Part shown: positions 1-16,160 of the stretch, one piece after another
How the letters are laid out: each line of letters begins with the position of its first letter
Position numbering within the stretch: the stretch's first letter is position 1
NCBI GenBank assembly: GCA_040954595.2
Contig: CM082579.2
Coordinates: 9,052,001 to 9,116,000, forward strand
Reading direction: 5' to 3'
Source of the DNA: Balanoglossus misakiensis
Lineage: Eukaryota; Hemichordata
Length of the DNA: 64,000 nucleotides
Program-made: the position numbers and the translations under genes
Notes under the pieces: generated by a model
Database searches by the model: none
Told to the model about the DNA's origin: nothing
Seen by the model: the letters and a program-made list of their open reading frames with translations, nothing else

Positions 1-86
1 ATGCGCACGTAGAAAAGCACCCCGCCCCCGCTCGGCGAGGACAGACTTCGGTGCGTGGAGAGGTTTGATTTTAGTCTAACATAAAC

Positions 87-114
87 CACAGTCCCTGAAG
101 AAAGAGGGACTGTG
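87..114. repeat. Perfect 10-bp stem hairpin
   Basis: CACAGTCCCT at 87-96 pairs exactly with AGGGACTGTG at 105-114 across an 8-nt loop. Its role is unknown. It could be a transcribed stem-loop or part of a repeat whose other copies are outside the window. Confidence 0.5.
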
Positions 115-1569
115 CATAAACACAGTATTTAAAGTTTCGGTGATGTAGAACCTTCCACGTGCGCTCAAGGGGTTTGCTGCTATGGGGAGGCATACTCTCA
201 GTGAAACCTGTCGAGCGCAATTTTGGTTGCGGTCACGTTTTCTGGAATTCATGAAATCCGACGGTGTTTCTCGTAGAGTAGTGTAGGATTTTCTCGTTTT
301 TTTTAATTATCGGTATAAAACCATGGTCGGGCGTTTGTGCGACCCCCCTACCCATATGAGTTTTAAGTATTCGTCCAGCTTGGGGGTAAGGAGGGGGCGT
401 GTAGAGGCTCGACCTCCAGAAACTGCCTTGCATTTCATGACAACCAAAACCACCAATTCAAATGCCGAATGCGTGTCGGCGTCCCCCTCGTAATAAATTT
501 TATCACCGTTTATGATATGATGCATGTGTTCCTGTCTGTAATCATAGCATCCTGTCGCAACGTGTCGTGACTTTCGGGTTGATCGGTACTATTTGTCACG
601 TGACCAACCGGCTTCGGCCAATCGGGAGCGCGATGACGAAGAAGAAAAACGCCACAATAAAAGCCCCCGGCCGCCGTCTCGTCCTTGCATATTACGCACG
701 AAGTGATCGAAATGGCTTGTCCGATGGCAAACGTAGGCACCGACAGGTGAGACAACTGATTTCTTTATTTTTAAACAGTTTGGTTGGATGTGTGATTTAT
801 AATACCGCAGGTAGCGTTATCATTTCGCTTTCACTGTTATTCGACTTAGTGTTTCTGTCTCTCACTCTCTCATTCTCCGCTGCGTATAATCCCATGTTAA
901 ATAGTTGTTTGTTTGCCAAGAATGAGACAGTAAATATATCAATCTCCAGTGGGCACAATGGGAGTCGAGAACCCACTATTCCTGGCACCGCCTCGCCATC
1001 ATTGGATGGATACGGGCGCTCTTTCAAAAAACTTGCTTACTGAAACGCGTGCGGTGATTTACCACTAGGAACGTGGTTGGCAGTTTTGCGCATTTCTGGT
1101 AATCGATTTGTCATAAAAACGAGTTGGACCCCTTGCGGTATTCCAACCTACAAACCCCGATACCTTAAGTCGCGAATGGTTTTTCCCTCTCATTGTACAC
1201 CACATGAAATGTTTTTACGTAACTTTGCATACAATCAAGGTAATAGCGGCTACGGGCCTTTTGGCTTGAGTTTCTGGCCCATGATTCGTTTTGTTTCAAG
1301 TTGGCCTTCAGTGACTCGCCAACCTTCGACGTGACAATGGGCTTTGGGTATGTCGTCACCAGAGTTAGTTCATCGATATCCAAATAAGTAAACATCAAAG
1401 TCCGTTTTACTACCACACATCGGACTCTGCTAATAAACTCTGGGAACGAAAAAATACTGACAGTGCGTCTCAGTTGCGCGTCTGATGTCCGGGCCGTCTG
1501 CAGCAGTCGACGTCGCTATTCGCCGCCGTTGTCAGCTAGAGCACTGGCACGTTCGAGTATAGTGCAGAC

Positions 1570-1716
1570 ATGGTCGAACTTCATCATTGTGTCAAGTCAA
1601 CTTTTCAGGCTGCAGATAAAAAGAAAATTGACGCAGTCACAACAGGTGACCGTCAAACCAATGTATCCCGTCTTACGGACGTGTGTTTTCGGACGTCGTT
1701 CGACCACGTGATTTAG
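1570..1716 (+). CDS. Candidate short ORF, 48 residues, unrecognised
   Basis: An ATG at 1570 follows a GC-rich, promoter-like stretch and opens a 48-codon frame (MVELHHCVKSTFQAADKKK...) that ends in TAG at 1714-1716. A possible splice donor (AG|GTGACC) lies inside it near 1645, so it could instead be a first coding exon of a gene whose remainder I cannot find. I recognise no family. Codons look ordinary, but a frame this short could occur by chance. Confidence 0.2.
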   Translation: MVELHHCVKSTFQAADKKKIDAVTTGDRQTNVSRLTDVCFRTSFDHVI

Positions 1717-2732
1717 TGGAAGGCGTGCGCAGTTGTTGAAGATGTATGAAAAAAATAAACAAATGTTTTTTTTTGGTCGGGTATATCATATAAAGCTTGC
1801 GATTCGGCAAAGGCTTGTCGCAGTTGTTGAAATTAGACCATTTATATGATTGAGCATTTCCCCTATCGAGAAGACAAAGAGATGTGAAATCTCATGCGAA
1901 TAAAATGAAACGTTCGTCATGAAACGCCCCGCATCCGCCACATAGTTGCACACGATAGACATTCGCACAGATTCAGCGAGTTTTGCGGACGTTTACAGCG
2001 TGCACGGTACAAGCCACAACTGCCACTGTGTAAAGTATCGCGATTTAATCGTTTAAGAAGTTGCCGGGGTTCATTAACACAAGTGCGTGTCCGAAATATA
2101 GAACAACTACCTGTTGAATCTCGTTTCGGTGATAAAACAGTCAGACCATGCAGATCAATCAGTTCCATTTTCTTATCAATCATATACAATCATGTATATA
2201 TATATATATATTCCCACCGATCACTGCATATGCCCACGTACGTCGAAAACTTCGTTCAAGGGCGTTCTGTTCTAAAGCCCTTGTCGCTTTGGCTCGGTTT
2301 TCTTTCTTCGACCAGGCCGTGTTGGATCCCTGCTGCCGTTAAAAACGTCGATGCGTTCACTGACTCCCCGAGCCATTGAATCTTTCTAAGGGACAAAACA
2401 TTGCAGCGACTGTAGTTCAATCAACTTTGACACTACATATACCTTGACTGGAACCCCCGCCTGCAACTGGGTATTGGGAATCTGAATACCGGACAGTCTA
2501 TTGAACAAATTCGCCCCAACTTTTGTCATTGGTCTGTTTTTTTGTTTTTGTTTTCATTTTCTTTTATATATAATGGGCTATTTGTGTTGTTCCACTCTTT
2601 GAAACATGGCGGGTGGTCTGCTTTCAAGACTCAATTCACAACCCATACACGGACATAACACATGAAGGCTTCCCTCATTTAATTTTTGGTCAGTACCAAA
2701 AATCATACCACAGGCGTATTGTCATCGTATCA

Positions 2733-2830
2733 TTAAAGGGACAATGTATATCTCTCGCTGCCCTTTTCCCATATGATTGATACAAGACACCGTTTATGAC
2801 AATCGACACCGTTTGTGTTTGTCCCTTTAA
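2733..2830. mobile_element. TTAA-flanked MITE, family A, short copy (98 bp)
   Basis: Both ends are TTAA: TTAAAGGGACAA on the left and TTGTCCCTTTAA on the right, so the ends are inverted repeats bounded by a TTAA target duplication. Internal sequence (TCTCTCGCTGCCC and GATACAAGACACCGTTTATG) is shared with the elements at 6811-7149 and 10354-10463. TTAA targets are typical of piggyBac and Kolobok transposases; no transposase is present, so this is a non-autonomous element. Confidence 0.75.
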
Positions 2831-4356
2831 TCTTTATATCGAAACTCTCTGCACGGGTAATGTCGAATCCCGATTCTCCCCTGGTTTTTCGTGTGGGCGG
2901 CGGCGGGTTGGTTGTCTCTTCGCGAAATCAGCCGGCGTATTTCATTATCAAATCTCGGATCGATGACGATATTGGTAAACAAAAGGCGAAAAAACAAAGA
3001 TAAGGACGACTCGAACGTTCACCTTTAACTCACTTAATCAACCCAGATCGGTCCAAAATCGTGGAAATTTTCCAAGTGTTTGGTACCAAGCGGCGGAAGG
3101 GTCCCACCTCTCGGTATCCACTGGGGAGGGGGGGGGAATAGATGGGTGGCGTTGTCAAAATGCCAAGAAATGAGACCAATTTTAATCTCACCTCCGACTG
3201 AAGGCTGTGAGATACCATTTGTTTACAGCAGGGTTTTTTCTACTTGCGGGTTGTGTTGTTGATACTATACCACAAACCCTAATTCCAGTCAATTCCGGAA
3301 TAAATGACCTTGTACCTACTGGGACGAGGTCTATTTCTGTCAAGGGAGAAAAATACACCATATTATGATCTACATGTATCACAATTAAGCGTTTGGGGGA
3401 TTATTTCCTCCTTCCAGAATCATTTTATTAGATCTTACAAAAAATGATGTCCGCGCGGACGTTTCATGTTATTCGTATACTAGTGCGTAATGTCGTTTAA
3501 ATCGGTTCCACCATAGACCTATGGTTACACAAACGTTGGCAAACGGCGAGACAGCAGCCTGGGGGCGGAGCGGCCCTATGCGAAAACTCATACAAAGCGC
3601 TTACATATTCCGATTTGGAAATGACGTCGCTTTATCACTGGCACGCATATATTTTTGCCGTAAAGTGATAAATAAAGAAATGAACGGTACCTGGTCCAGC
3701 ATGTTGTTAGACACGCTCCTGACGCAAATACACTTGTATATGGGATACACATGTACATGTATATATATATAGAGAGAGCGCGTGTATTACCTAGCTTCAT
3801 CAAGTGTTAACACGTTCGTCCTTTCTACCGTGTAATTGTATAGCGTTGTTTGACCGCATCGCCCATGCATGTCTTTTATTCACGTGTGAACGACTCGTGG
3901 CTGCGGAAACTTCCAATCGATTAATGTTAATCTCGGGGGGAGGGGGGCTGCGTACGCATCGAGGAACGTACGCTTTATGGTCTGTTGTTTAGCCACTTTG
4001 CCGGTCGGGTGATGTATACTGAGCTTTATTTCACCGGGGGTTGGCACCGGTTTTAGCACACTGCACAAACGCGAGAAATTTAACCAATAATACGGATAAT
4101 AAGAATTCTGACCATTTGTGACTGTGAAGGTAGTGATTGATGGCACCCCCAACAACGTTACCGACAACGCAGGAAAATTATACGGTGTCCCTGATTATAT
4201 TATTGCATATTTAGATGTACTGCCAACAATGACTGCGCCAGCAAAATAAAAGTGTTGTTTTTCACCGACGACGGTTTGCAAATGAAACAAAACAGGCCCT
4301 GTTGACAGCAATTTAACTGGGCGGGAGCAGAACTAGGCCGATGTACGGAGGGACAT

Positions 4357-4562
4357 CAATCTGATTAAAATCGGATGTAGGGAACGGCGATGTCTTCTAC
4401 TTTAATACGCGGTACGGTTTTCTTATGCTGTCGCTTCACACTACATCTGACCAACTCTCCCTGAAGCTCCCGTTGAAATCGCGCATTCCGACAGCATAAA
4501 AAAAACCGTACCGCGTAAGTAAAAGACGTCGCCGTTCCCTACATCTAATTTTTATCACATTG
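4357..4562. mobile_element. Foldback element (206 bp) with 10-bp target duplication
   Basis: Inverted arms at 4357-4433 and about 4489-4562 match over most of their roughly 75 bp and enclose a loop of about 55 bp. The ends read CAATCTGAT and, on the opposite strand, CAATGTGAT. The decamer GGAGGGACAT directly abuts both ends, at 4347-4356 and 4563-4572, an exact target-site duplication. Long terminal inverted repeats with a 9-10 bp duplication are characteristic of Mutator-like foldback elements. There is no coding capacity. The perfect duplication suggests fairly recent insertion. Confidence 0.85.
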
Positions 4563-5512
4563 GGAGGGACATCAGAACCCAGTCACGTCCGGACCGTGCC
4601 TAAATGTATGTCACTAGTACATGTACTATGGTGGTATACATGACTACGAAACTGACGCGCGGGTATTGATTGATAACTTTGGGGGCCAAAGTGCTCCCAA
4701 TGTGCGTCATACAGCGTCATTTTGGTTCGGAAACACTTCTAAATCATCGCATTCTCAAGAGGGTTGCAGATAACAAAACAAAACATGGCACATGTGAGAA
4801 GCGCGCAGTTACTGGTACAATGTGATATCAATATACCGATAAAGATTCTGCACTGAAGTTAGTAACTGTTCATTTCGTGAATATGTATTAGAAACATTTG
4901 ATTTTTTAGCTGGCATTCTGATTTGACATCATAACTAAAAAAAGAATCCAGATTTCTTCCTGAGGCGAATTTACAAATTCATGAAAAATAAGGTTGGTTC
5001 GTCAATTGAAAGTTAGACCGGTTGGCTCTGTGTCAACTCCAATGACGGACTCGTGACACCCGAGTAAATCGGCGATGTCGTGCGTTTGAGCAGTCAAATA
5101 TTACCCTGTTTACGCGTCTTCTTGAGGTACTGCGTACTTTTTCAACTTTGCACACACATTCCCGACCAAGGTCTCTGACCCTTGACAAGGTAACAAGTGT
5201 GCCACCCTTTTTTTATTCGAAAACTTACATTTATGTCTGGAAGACTTACAGGTGATATATTTTCAAACTCTTTGCGTCCAAAAAGACAACCGCTGTCAAA
5301 ATGCGCCCATGTTAAATGTTGTGTTTTAACTTTTTCTATATATGAACAGTTCTGGTAGGTAAATTTCACTTCTGGTGTTCAAACGATAGCCACCCATCCA
5401 ACGTTACTCAAAATTGTAAAGATCAAACGACTAGAATTCCGCAGTGCGAAGCAAGTTCCAATAATAAAATCGCGTCAGTGAAATTATAAGAACGCGTTTT
5501 CGTGGCCAGTTG

Positions 5513-9234
<3,722 letters not shown>

Positions 9235-11843
9235 GACGAAGAAATTTACCCCCCCCCCAAAAAAAAAGTTATTTCGAATGTCGTTATTAAGTTTAAAAGT
9301 GAAGAAAAAATCATGTCACGACACGTGTTAAATTCTGATGTACATATATTAATACTAAATATTTACAACGAAGGGCTTATTTTTTATATGCAGGGTAAGG
9401 AAAGAGATTTTAAATACTGGATTAAATCTGTGTGAAATTTGAATTTACAGTTAACAGGGTTTTGAGTGAAGAGTACACGTTAAAAAGATCAGGTTTTATG
9501 TTTTCATTTTTGTTAATTTCAAATATTCCTTGGCAAAGCTTAAGCCAACCTTCGGGAAATCTGCCAGCCTACCAATAGTGACTTTCATTCTTAAAAAACA
9601 TTCCGATTTCAATGTGTATTTAGAAGTTGTTGTTTTTTCGCTTATACGTCTGTTTTTCTGAAGTTCATTCAAATAAACACAGAGTCTTCACGAACGATGA
9701 AAATCTGTCAGTTTTTCAAACTTCAAAAAATAAAACACCACTCCGATTTCATCAATCCAGCTGGCAGTACTTGTATTCAAACTGTTTCAATCTACGAATG
9801 CAATCTCGTCTCGTTTCTGAAGTTAGCCTCAAACAAGACAACTTGCAGTTTAAGTCTCTTATGATCCCTTGAGTGCTGCCTTCTCACACAATAGCTCGGC
9901 CATATCGCATACAGAGAGACGTAATTCGTGAGCGGATAAAGAGCGCTGTACAGTGATTGAAGTCCTAACGGCGACACCACAACAAAAGAACTGGAAAATC
10001 TCAATTATGTAACGAATCTCAACTTTTCACATGTCTTCACTTTCTCACAAAAGACGCCAAGACGCCATTAAAAGGACAACGAGACAATAAGGTTTTGAAG
10101 TATCTCCTGGTTTATTTCTTCCACCCCCCTCCCCTCATTTGCATACAGCTCACTGCGACCCATTTTCTTCGCAGGGACAGCAGTCTAAATCCACAGAAGA
10201 TTATTTTTTACAAAGTCCACATAAACTGATCAAACAAAAATGAAATGAACATGAAATAGTCAATCTGCTCTTTTCCGATATTCACTTCTACTTTTCACAA
10301 AGCAGCCTTGCAAAATACTTCCTCTAAAAACAACTCTGAGAGTCCAGTATATATTAAAGGGACAAAGTTTCTCTCTCGCTGCCCTTTTTTATTAATTAAT
10401 TTGTTTGATACAAGACACTGTTTATGTTATTCTACATGTGGATATATAGTGAATCAACATTCGTAAAGTTCACAAATACAGGATTATCTTCATATCTTAA
10501 ACAGCCAAAATCACTTATCAGTTTATATAAAATAGTACAAATATATATATATACATCTGTATAAACTTACAATAATATGAAATCATCTGAAGTCTGCAGA
10601 AAGACTGAAATATTTCACATTTTCTGATTTATTTTTTATTTTTTTTGTATTAGTTAAGTAAAAATCCAAAAGTTAAGCCTTCTTTTCCATGATTTGCACC
10701 ACATAATTATTAATGAATGATTTGTAAATGATCAATTTCAAGCACTTTACATTTCTGCCAATGGCTGGTGTGCATAAATAAACTTCAGTTGACAGAATTG
10801 TGAAAGTAGCATCACAATTTCGAATTGTAAAACTTTTGGCAAATGTACCGGTGCTTTTGTTTTGAAAAAACAGAATGTGAGAATCAAACGAATGGAAGCA
10901 CACCTTTGGGAAAGACCCTTTCACCCCCAGTTCCCTCTTCAGAGGTCCAACGTTACCATAGAAAACAGTGGGTGTGGAACGAACCATGGTGTTGAAAGGG
11001 TTTAATGCCACTGGGTTCTGTATTATCACTCCTCGCTGAGCATGGATTGGAAAAATGCCCAGTCAGCAGTTTGACACAAAAGGCACTGGCCATAGGGTCA
11101 TCCCCAGAGAAAAAAGAAATTCAGGATCTGGCAAATATATTCTCGCAGCCTTTAGTCACACAACGGCACCACTCTGCATCATACACACATGAACACTTAT
11201 ATACACGCATACACACAGCAAAATATGTCCACCTTTTGGCCTTGAACTGACTAACAGCCTGGCCACAAACACGTCTGCCAAATCAATCCTGTCAGTATTG
11301 ACTAAGAAGTCGCAACGTCCCACTGTAAACACCAAGTACTTTGAATTCCTCTGCCGATCAACCTTGGAATGACAATAGCTCAGACCATCCATGGTCATTC
11401 GTTCTGATTTAAAGCCGGGTTCTTACATAATAGGAACATCCATCTTCAAGACCCAGGTCTATTCAGTGGTACCACCAGTAACCCCTTCGCCATGCATATA
11501 GTACTGCTCATTGGTCGATGTAAATTCACAATCTCAGGTTTAGTCTAAATGGGGATTCAGTCCAACATCTCAAATGTCCCTGCAATATTCGTGCCCACAT
11601 TAAAAACGTTCCAATTTGTTGGATTACTTTTCGTCTCTTGTATATATTGTAGTATAAGCACCAGCACTTGGTCATAGTTACACACCGACTCTGAGAACTC
11701 AGGTGTTATGGCTAACTGTACCAAATTCCACTTTAGCGAAAAACGCAAAGCTGAAGAGAGACAGTGACCAGGTTTGGAATCTCTTCTCACCTGGATATAT
11801 ATACATGTACATGTATAGTGAAAAATAAAGTATGCCATGCCTT
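9235..11843. other. Convergent TDO2 / CTSO 3' region
   Basis: This holds the 3' UTRs of TDO2 (+) and CTSO (-), which face each other. A candidate TDO2 polyadenylation signal AATAAA is at 9672-9677. For CTSO, TTTATT at 10628-10633 is a possible signal on the minus strand. A family A MITE fragment is at 10354-10463. No convincing third gene is visible; open frames here are short and on both strands. Confidence 0.55.
10354..10463. mobile_element. TTAA MITE family A, truncated copy
   Basis: Starts TTAAAGGGACAAAG and continues through CTCTCGCTGCCC and GATATATAGTGAATCAAC, matching the left arm of the 6811-7149 copy, then stops abruptly. The right arm is missing. Confidence 0.75.
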
Positions 11844-14800
11844 CTACTCCACATCCACCGTTGATACCCGGGACGCTATGCTACACATATTGCCGCCAAT
11901 CTTGATGTGAAGATATCCACTCAGTCCCCACGAGGGACCCCACGAATTCCTCACAATGTAGTAGGGAATCTCCCCTGAAAAGAAAATGTAAAAATTCCAA
12001 AGAAACGGAAAAACACATAGATACACTATATTTCATGGAAGACTCTATTTACAGCTTTCGATATTGCCAACACCCCCATCCCCATCCCACCCACATTCCT
12101 GTGATTTTAGGTTACTATACAATAAAGCTTATCTCAATTTTAACATTAAAATTTAAAGGTATACGGTCACCACTAATTTACATATGTTTATATGTGGTCA
12201 AAAGGGTGTGTATAAGTCTTCAAATGACCATGTGGTGGTGCATTTTTTTCTGCACCTGCCATCCACTGAAAATCTGTGATTGGCTGTATTTGAATTTCCA
12301 TGGTAACACTGGTTAATTGTGCATGGTTGATCGTGTACCTTTAATTCTGTTCTTAGTCATGGTTTCTTTGTTGCAAAATGCCCACATCAAATTCCGATGA
12401 GAAGGTCTATCAGTCAAATCGTTACTGAGGAAAGAATCCGTTCTCTCCACCACGCTCACCTGTCGTGTCGTATCCGACGATTTGCACGGCGTGATTGTAC
12501 GAATGATGCGTGCAGTGATGCTGGATGATGCCACCGAGGTAATCTTGCCAACTGGTGGCATCGACAGCGACGACGAGGGAACCGTTATTGTAAAGAGCCT
12601 CAACCATCTTCGTTTCATTGGCCACATATCTGCAGAGATACCAGAAGAAAGTCTAAACGACGCTATCACGATCAAATTCACCACACAGCGCGGGTTTCAA
12701 TGTCAGCACTAGGTCCTACAACAAAAGATGGCAACCAAGTTCAGCTAATGTAAAGCACAAATTTCACGCAATGTCACAGAAGGATTTGTCAGATATGTTG
12801 TTACAATATGCCCTTGGCAGAGTTATGGTAGCACTGGAAGACAGAAGAATATAAACTTACGATTTACATGTGTAGGACTTTATTCTAACACCACCTGTAG
12901 TGCTGAAAGAGATAATTACAAGAGATGTTAGCTGCTGGACATGTCGCTTTTGTTATCAAAAAACAACAACGTGAATACAATAAGGAACAGAAGGATTCCT
13001 TTGCCATGTTGCAATGTCCTTCCACTGTGAAAGGAAGAGGCAAATTTGTCTCTGAGATGGACAGTAGTATAGTCATAAGTTCTTGACATTTTTCCGGTAT
13101 TTTTATTCAGCATGATCGTGTAGAGCATGACTCTGTGAATTGATACACAAGACAAAGAGAGGAATTATCAAGGGCTACAGTGCCTTTGAACAAGTAACCT
13201 TCAAACAGGCACTGCACCCCAACTTGTATTTGACCTTTCGGTTGGCACAAGATGAAAAGGATACAAGAGTCTTTGAGCGCTTTTGTCAGGCAATGATGTT
13301 TAATTCGGTAGTCACTTACAGACTATACCCACCCTCTCTGAAAAAAAAAAATCAAAGTCGCTGTGCAACTCACTTCACCATTCTGCAATTGCCGGTCTTC
13401 GCCACAAACGGATATTTCCTCTCTTCTACCACACCGACCTTGGTGCCCTCGAGCCATTTCATGGTGTTGCAGGTGTCCCCTCCTTTGCAGCCGTTGTCGG
13501 TGACGTCGCAGTCAATGAGCTGCTGTGAACTGAGCGTCTTCAACGGTCCGCCTTTCAAGACTCGCTTTGTCGCCATACCCTCCACGGTACTGAAGGCCCT
13601 GCCAAATAAACATGATATTCCGAAATGTAACACGTGCCAAAATCACTCTTTTTCCCATCTGTGTTATGCATCCTTCCCTGTCTTTCCCTTAGTGTGTATA
13701 TCATAAAAAGGACCCAGAAAAAAATATCTTTGGAGGTTTTAGTCATGAATGCACACCTAACGTTTAATTTGCAAGATTGGTCACTGAGGGCGCTCTTTGC
13801 ATTTCCCTCTCTCACATGAAGAAGTGTACAATCTCGCAGTTTATGTACATTTAGAGGATAATGTATGCCCTGAAGACCCATAATGGACTTAAGCACACAT
13901 TGTGCGACATAATGTACTCGACTTGATCTCATACATTATGGAGTACAATGTGTGCTTTCGTCCATTATGGGTCTTCGGGGCGTACATTATCCTCTAAATA
14001 TTACAGCATCATCATGATTCGATGATTCAGTGTTGTACTCACCAACATCCTCCACACTGCGCAAAAAAAGGAAAAAAAAAACAGAAGAAAAACGATTAGC
14101 AACTAGGAGGGCTAAATCAAATGACATTGACCAGCACCCAACAAAAAAAAAAAACGTTTTGTTAATTTGGAGTGCATATATCGATGGGCGTAGACAAGGG
14201 GTTAATCAAGTTGATCTGAGGTAAAGCTGGTGCACAACATGTACCGTGCAACTTCTCAGAGATATCCATGAGCAAATTTGCCTAGAAATGCATAGATGAA
14301 GAGGAACTCACCGTTTTCTGATCTCGTACAGGTGTCACAGCATTCAAATCTCTCCTGTGGGAGAAAGCCAAACATAAGTTACAACATCAGAGTGCCAGTT
14401 TTCATGATTAGCTCACAGGATGCAAACTGGTAAATGGTTACTATAATACAGCCAAGTGGCATGTTTAAAATAAGTCTACAGTCTCCACTGTCTGTAATAT
14501 TTTAAACCTGCACATTGTACAGTTGGGGCAAAACATTTATTTGCGTCAGAGAGGCAATCTTTTAGATCTCCAGTAATTTCATCCTAGGTTAATGCTGTAC
14601 TGAGATATCTATACTTACAGATCGTATTTTGGGGGAATATCCTCAGACAATTTGAAGAACTCAGCCGGCTTGAGACTGACAATGCTTGATGCTTTGTTAG
14701 GCTGCAGTGTCAGATATTGCTGTTTGAATTCCTCTGGTGTGAGGTCTGAGAACTGCGTCAGTCCATACAACGCTGTGCCAGTCTGGTTGTTCGAGAAGCT

Positions 14801-16085
14801 GTTCAATCTGCTGATTCGGCGCAGACTTTCCTGGGGACACACAGTGAACCACAAAACATGGAATATTTAAGCAATAAAACACCCCCAGCCATGGTATACC
14901 ACGAGATTTTGACCAGTTCACGACATATACGCACGAGCGATAGCGAGTGCGTATATGGAGTTGAACTGGTCAAAATCGAGTGGTATACCATGGCTGGGGG
15001 TGTTTTATTGCTATTATATTATGCCAGTATATTGAAACTTTGCATAAAACATTTTAAAAAGGCATTTTCTTTGACTATGATATATGACTGTGGTATATGG
15101 CTAATATATCAAGGTCACGTGTCATGTCTCGACCAATCAAATAGCGTGATTTACACTATCAATATACTGGTATAATATAATATTGATTATATTATACCAG
15201 TATATTGATGGTGTAAATCACGCTATTTGATTGGTCGAGACACGACACGTGACCGTGATATATTAGCCATATACCACAGTCATATATCATAGTTAAAGAA
15301 AATGCCTTTTTAAAATGTTTTATGCAAAGTTTCAATATACTGGCATAATATAATAGCAATAAAACACCCCCAGCCATGGTATACCACTCGATTTTGACCA
15401 GTTCAACTCCATATGGCATATACATGTCGTATATGTCGTATATGTCGTGAACTGGTCAAAATCTCGTGATATACCATGGCTGGGGGTGTTTTATTGCTTA
15501 AACGAATAACACATTTGAGTAGAAGTATTTGAAAAAATATAAGGGACATGTGTTTGCACTACGTCATGGAATAATACACTTATAATACAATTCACTTTAA
15601 CTGTAAATCAATGGAAAAGACTTTCTGCACGGGCCTTCTGCAAGTCTTAGGGGGGAGGGGTCGATAACTGCAGCCAGTTCCGGGACCGAAGTATTATGTG
15701 TCTGGGATCGCGCACGTATCGGATGGCGAATAAATATTATATATGCCACAAAATGATGTGATTCTACCCTCCAATCATGGACGTAAAAAGAGAGGATGTT
15801 TTCTTCTTCTTCTTCTTCAAATAGACGAATATCTTGCCTAGTGCAATACATGTATTATAGACAAAATGGTATTGCCCGTACACCTACCTGAAACACCCGG
15901 AAGCGCTTTTCGTAATCGATTGTTCCCTTAATGTACGGTTTTCGGTGCTCCGAAATAAAATTTTGGAAAAGTATTTCTTCGGTGGAGACTGTATTTTTCA
16001 CTTCGCCTAACGAACACAATATACAACTGAATAAAACAGCGAAAATTGTTAACACGCTCGTCGAACTCCTCGACTCGTACGCCAT
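11844..16085 (-). CDS. CTSO: Cathepsin O (papain-family cysteine protease), 8 exons
   Basis: A secretory/lysosomal papain-fold protease made as a zymogen. Exons, 5' to 3' on the minus strand: 16085-15888, 14830-14619, 14354-14312, 14056-14043, 13598-13374, 12902-12861, 12629-12460, 11974-11844; 1035 nt, 344 residues (human 321). Residues 1-28 form a signal peptide (TIFAVLFSCILCSLG). The propeptide has EKRFRVF and LTQFSDLTPEEF. Gln149, Cys155, His291 and Asn311 form the oxyanion hole and catalytic triad, in DQKTCGGCWAFS, SYNHAVQIVGYD and YIVRNSWGPSW. CGGCW (not the usual CGSCW) and WQDYLGGIIQHHC are cathepsin O hallmarks. Phases agree across all seven junctions. Exon 4 is only 14 nt and encodes the active-site CGGC. 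Introns hold a family B MITE and two hairpin elements. Convergent with TDO2. Confidence 0.93.
12153..12344. mobile_element. TTAA-flanked MITE, family B (192 bp), CTSO intron 7
   Basis: TTAA at both ends with inverted termini AGGTATACGGTCAC on the left and, on the opposite strand, AGGTACACGATC on the right. Internal sequence (CCACTGAAAATCTGTGATTGGC and TTCCATGGTAAC) recurs inverted at 43366-43538 and in part at 31848-31930. Non-autonomous. Confidence 0.8.
13852..13996. mobile_element. Hairpin MITE (about 145 bp), CTSO intron 4
   Basis: Near-complementary arms: TTTAGAGGATAATGTATGCC on the left and its complement ending TACATTATCCTCTAAA on the right, with an internal pair CCATAATGGA / TCCATTATGG. 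A TA dinucleotide flanks each end, suggesting a Tc1/mariner-like target, though TTTA/TAAA makes the exact end ambiguous. Confidence 0.7.
14043..14056 (-). other. CTSO: 14-nt microexon encoding the CTSO active-site cysteine
   Basis: On the minus strand TGTGGAGGATGTTG is bounded by a strong pyrimidine tract ending GCGCAG and by a GTGAG donor. It enters in phase 0 (after Thr151) and leaves after two bases of the Trp156 codon. It encodes Cys152-Gly-Gly-Cys155 plus part of Trp156. Without it the reading frame breaks and the nucleophile is lost. Confidence 0.85.
14867..15501. mobile_element. Large nested palindrome (635 bp) with TTAA ends, CTSO intron 1
   Basis: TTAA at 14867-14870 and 15498-15501 encloses two long arms (about 14871-15179 and 15186-15497) that are near-perfect reverse complements around an AT-rich centre. 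Each arm is itself hairpinned by two copies of a block (GCAATAAAACACCCCCAGCC ... TTTTGACCAGTTCA), so that block occurs four times. Mirror-image open frames exist on both strands, but they are by-products of the palindrome. It resembles a composite formed by two copies of a TTAA MITE. Confidence 0.85.
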
Positions 16086-16160
16086 GATTGTAGCCTGGCC
16101 TCCTTATGCTGATGGTATTACTTGAGACCGCCTAAGTCACTTATTTTAATCATAAAGCGT

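Larger units (their letters stand above)
1..5512. other. Mostly anonymous DNA upstream of TDO2
   Basis: I see no recognisable gene here. Open frames are short, overlap on both strands and show no family signature. Around 560-760 the sequence is GC-rich with CCAAT-like boxes on the minus strand and a CACGTG E-box, which looks like a promoter, but no gene could be attached to it. A second GC-rich stretch at about 1470-1570 precedes a short ORF listed separately. A (TA)n run lies near 2195-2210. Two hairpin elements at 2733-2830 and 4357-4562 are listed separately. The TDO2 promoter should lie in the last few hundred bases, but no TATA box could be assigned. Confidence 0.5.

Noticed and set aside
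510-755. Minus-strand frame with CVICKDE...GFYCGVF, superficially like a nuclear receptor DNA-binding domain
   Set aside because: It lacks the CEGC knuckle and the rest of the domain. The sequence is GC-rich with CCAAT and CACGTG motifs, so a promoter is a better reading.
567-1043. 158-codon plus-strand open frame
   Set aside because: No domain is visible, it overlaps an opposite-strand frame and it runs through promoter-like DNA; probably chance.
14858-15425. Two open frames with nearly identical peptides (MAGGVLLLLYYAS...) on opposite strands
   Set aside because: They are mirror products of the large palindrome and not genes.
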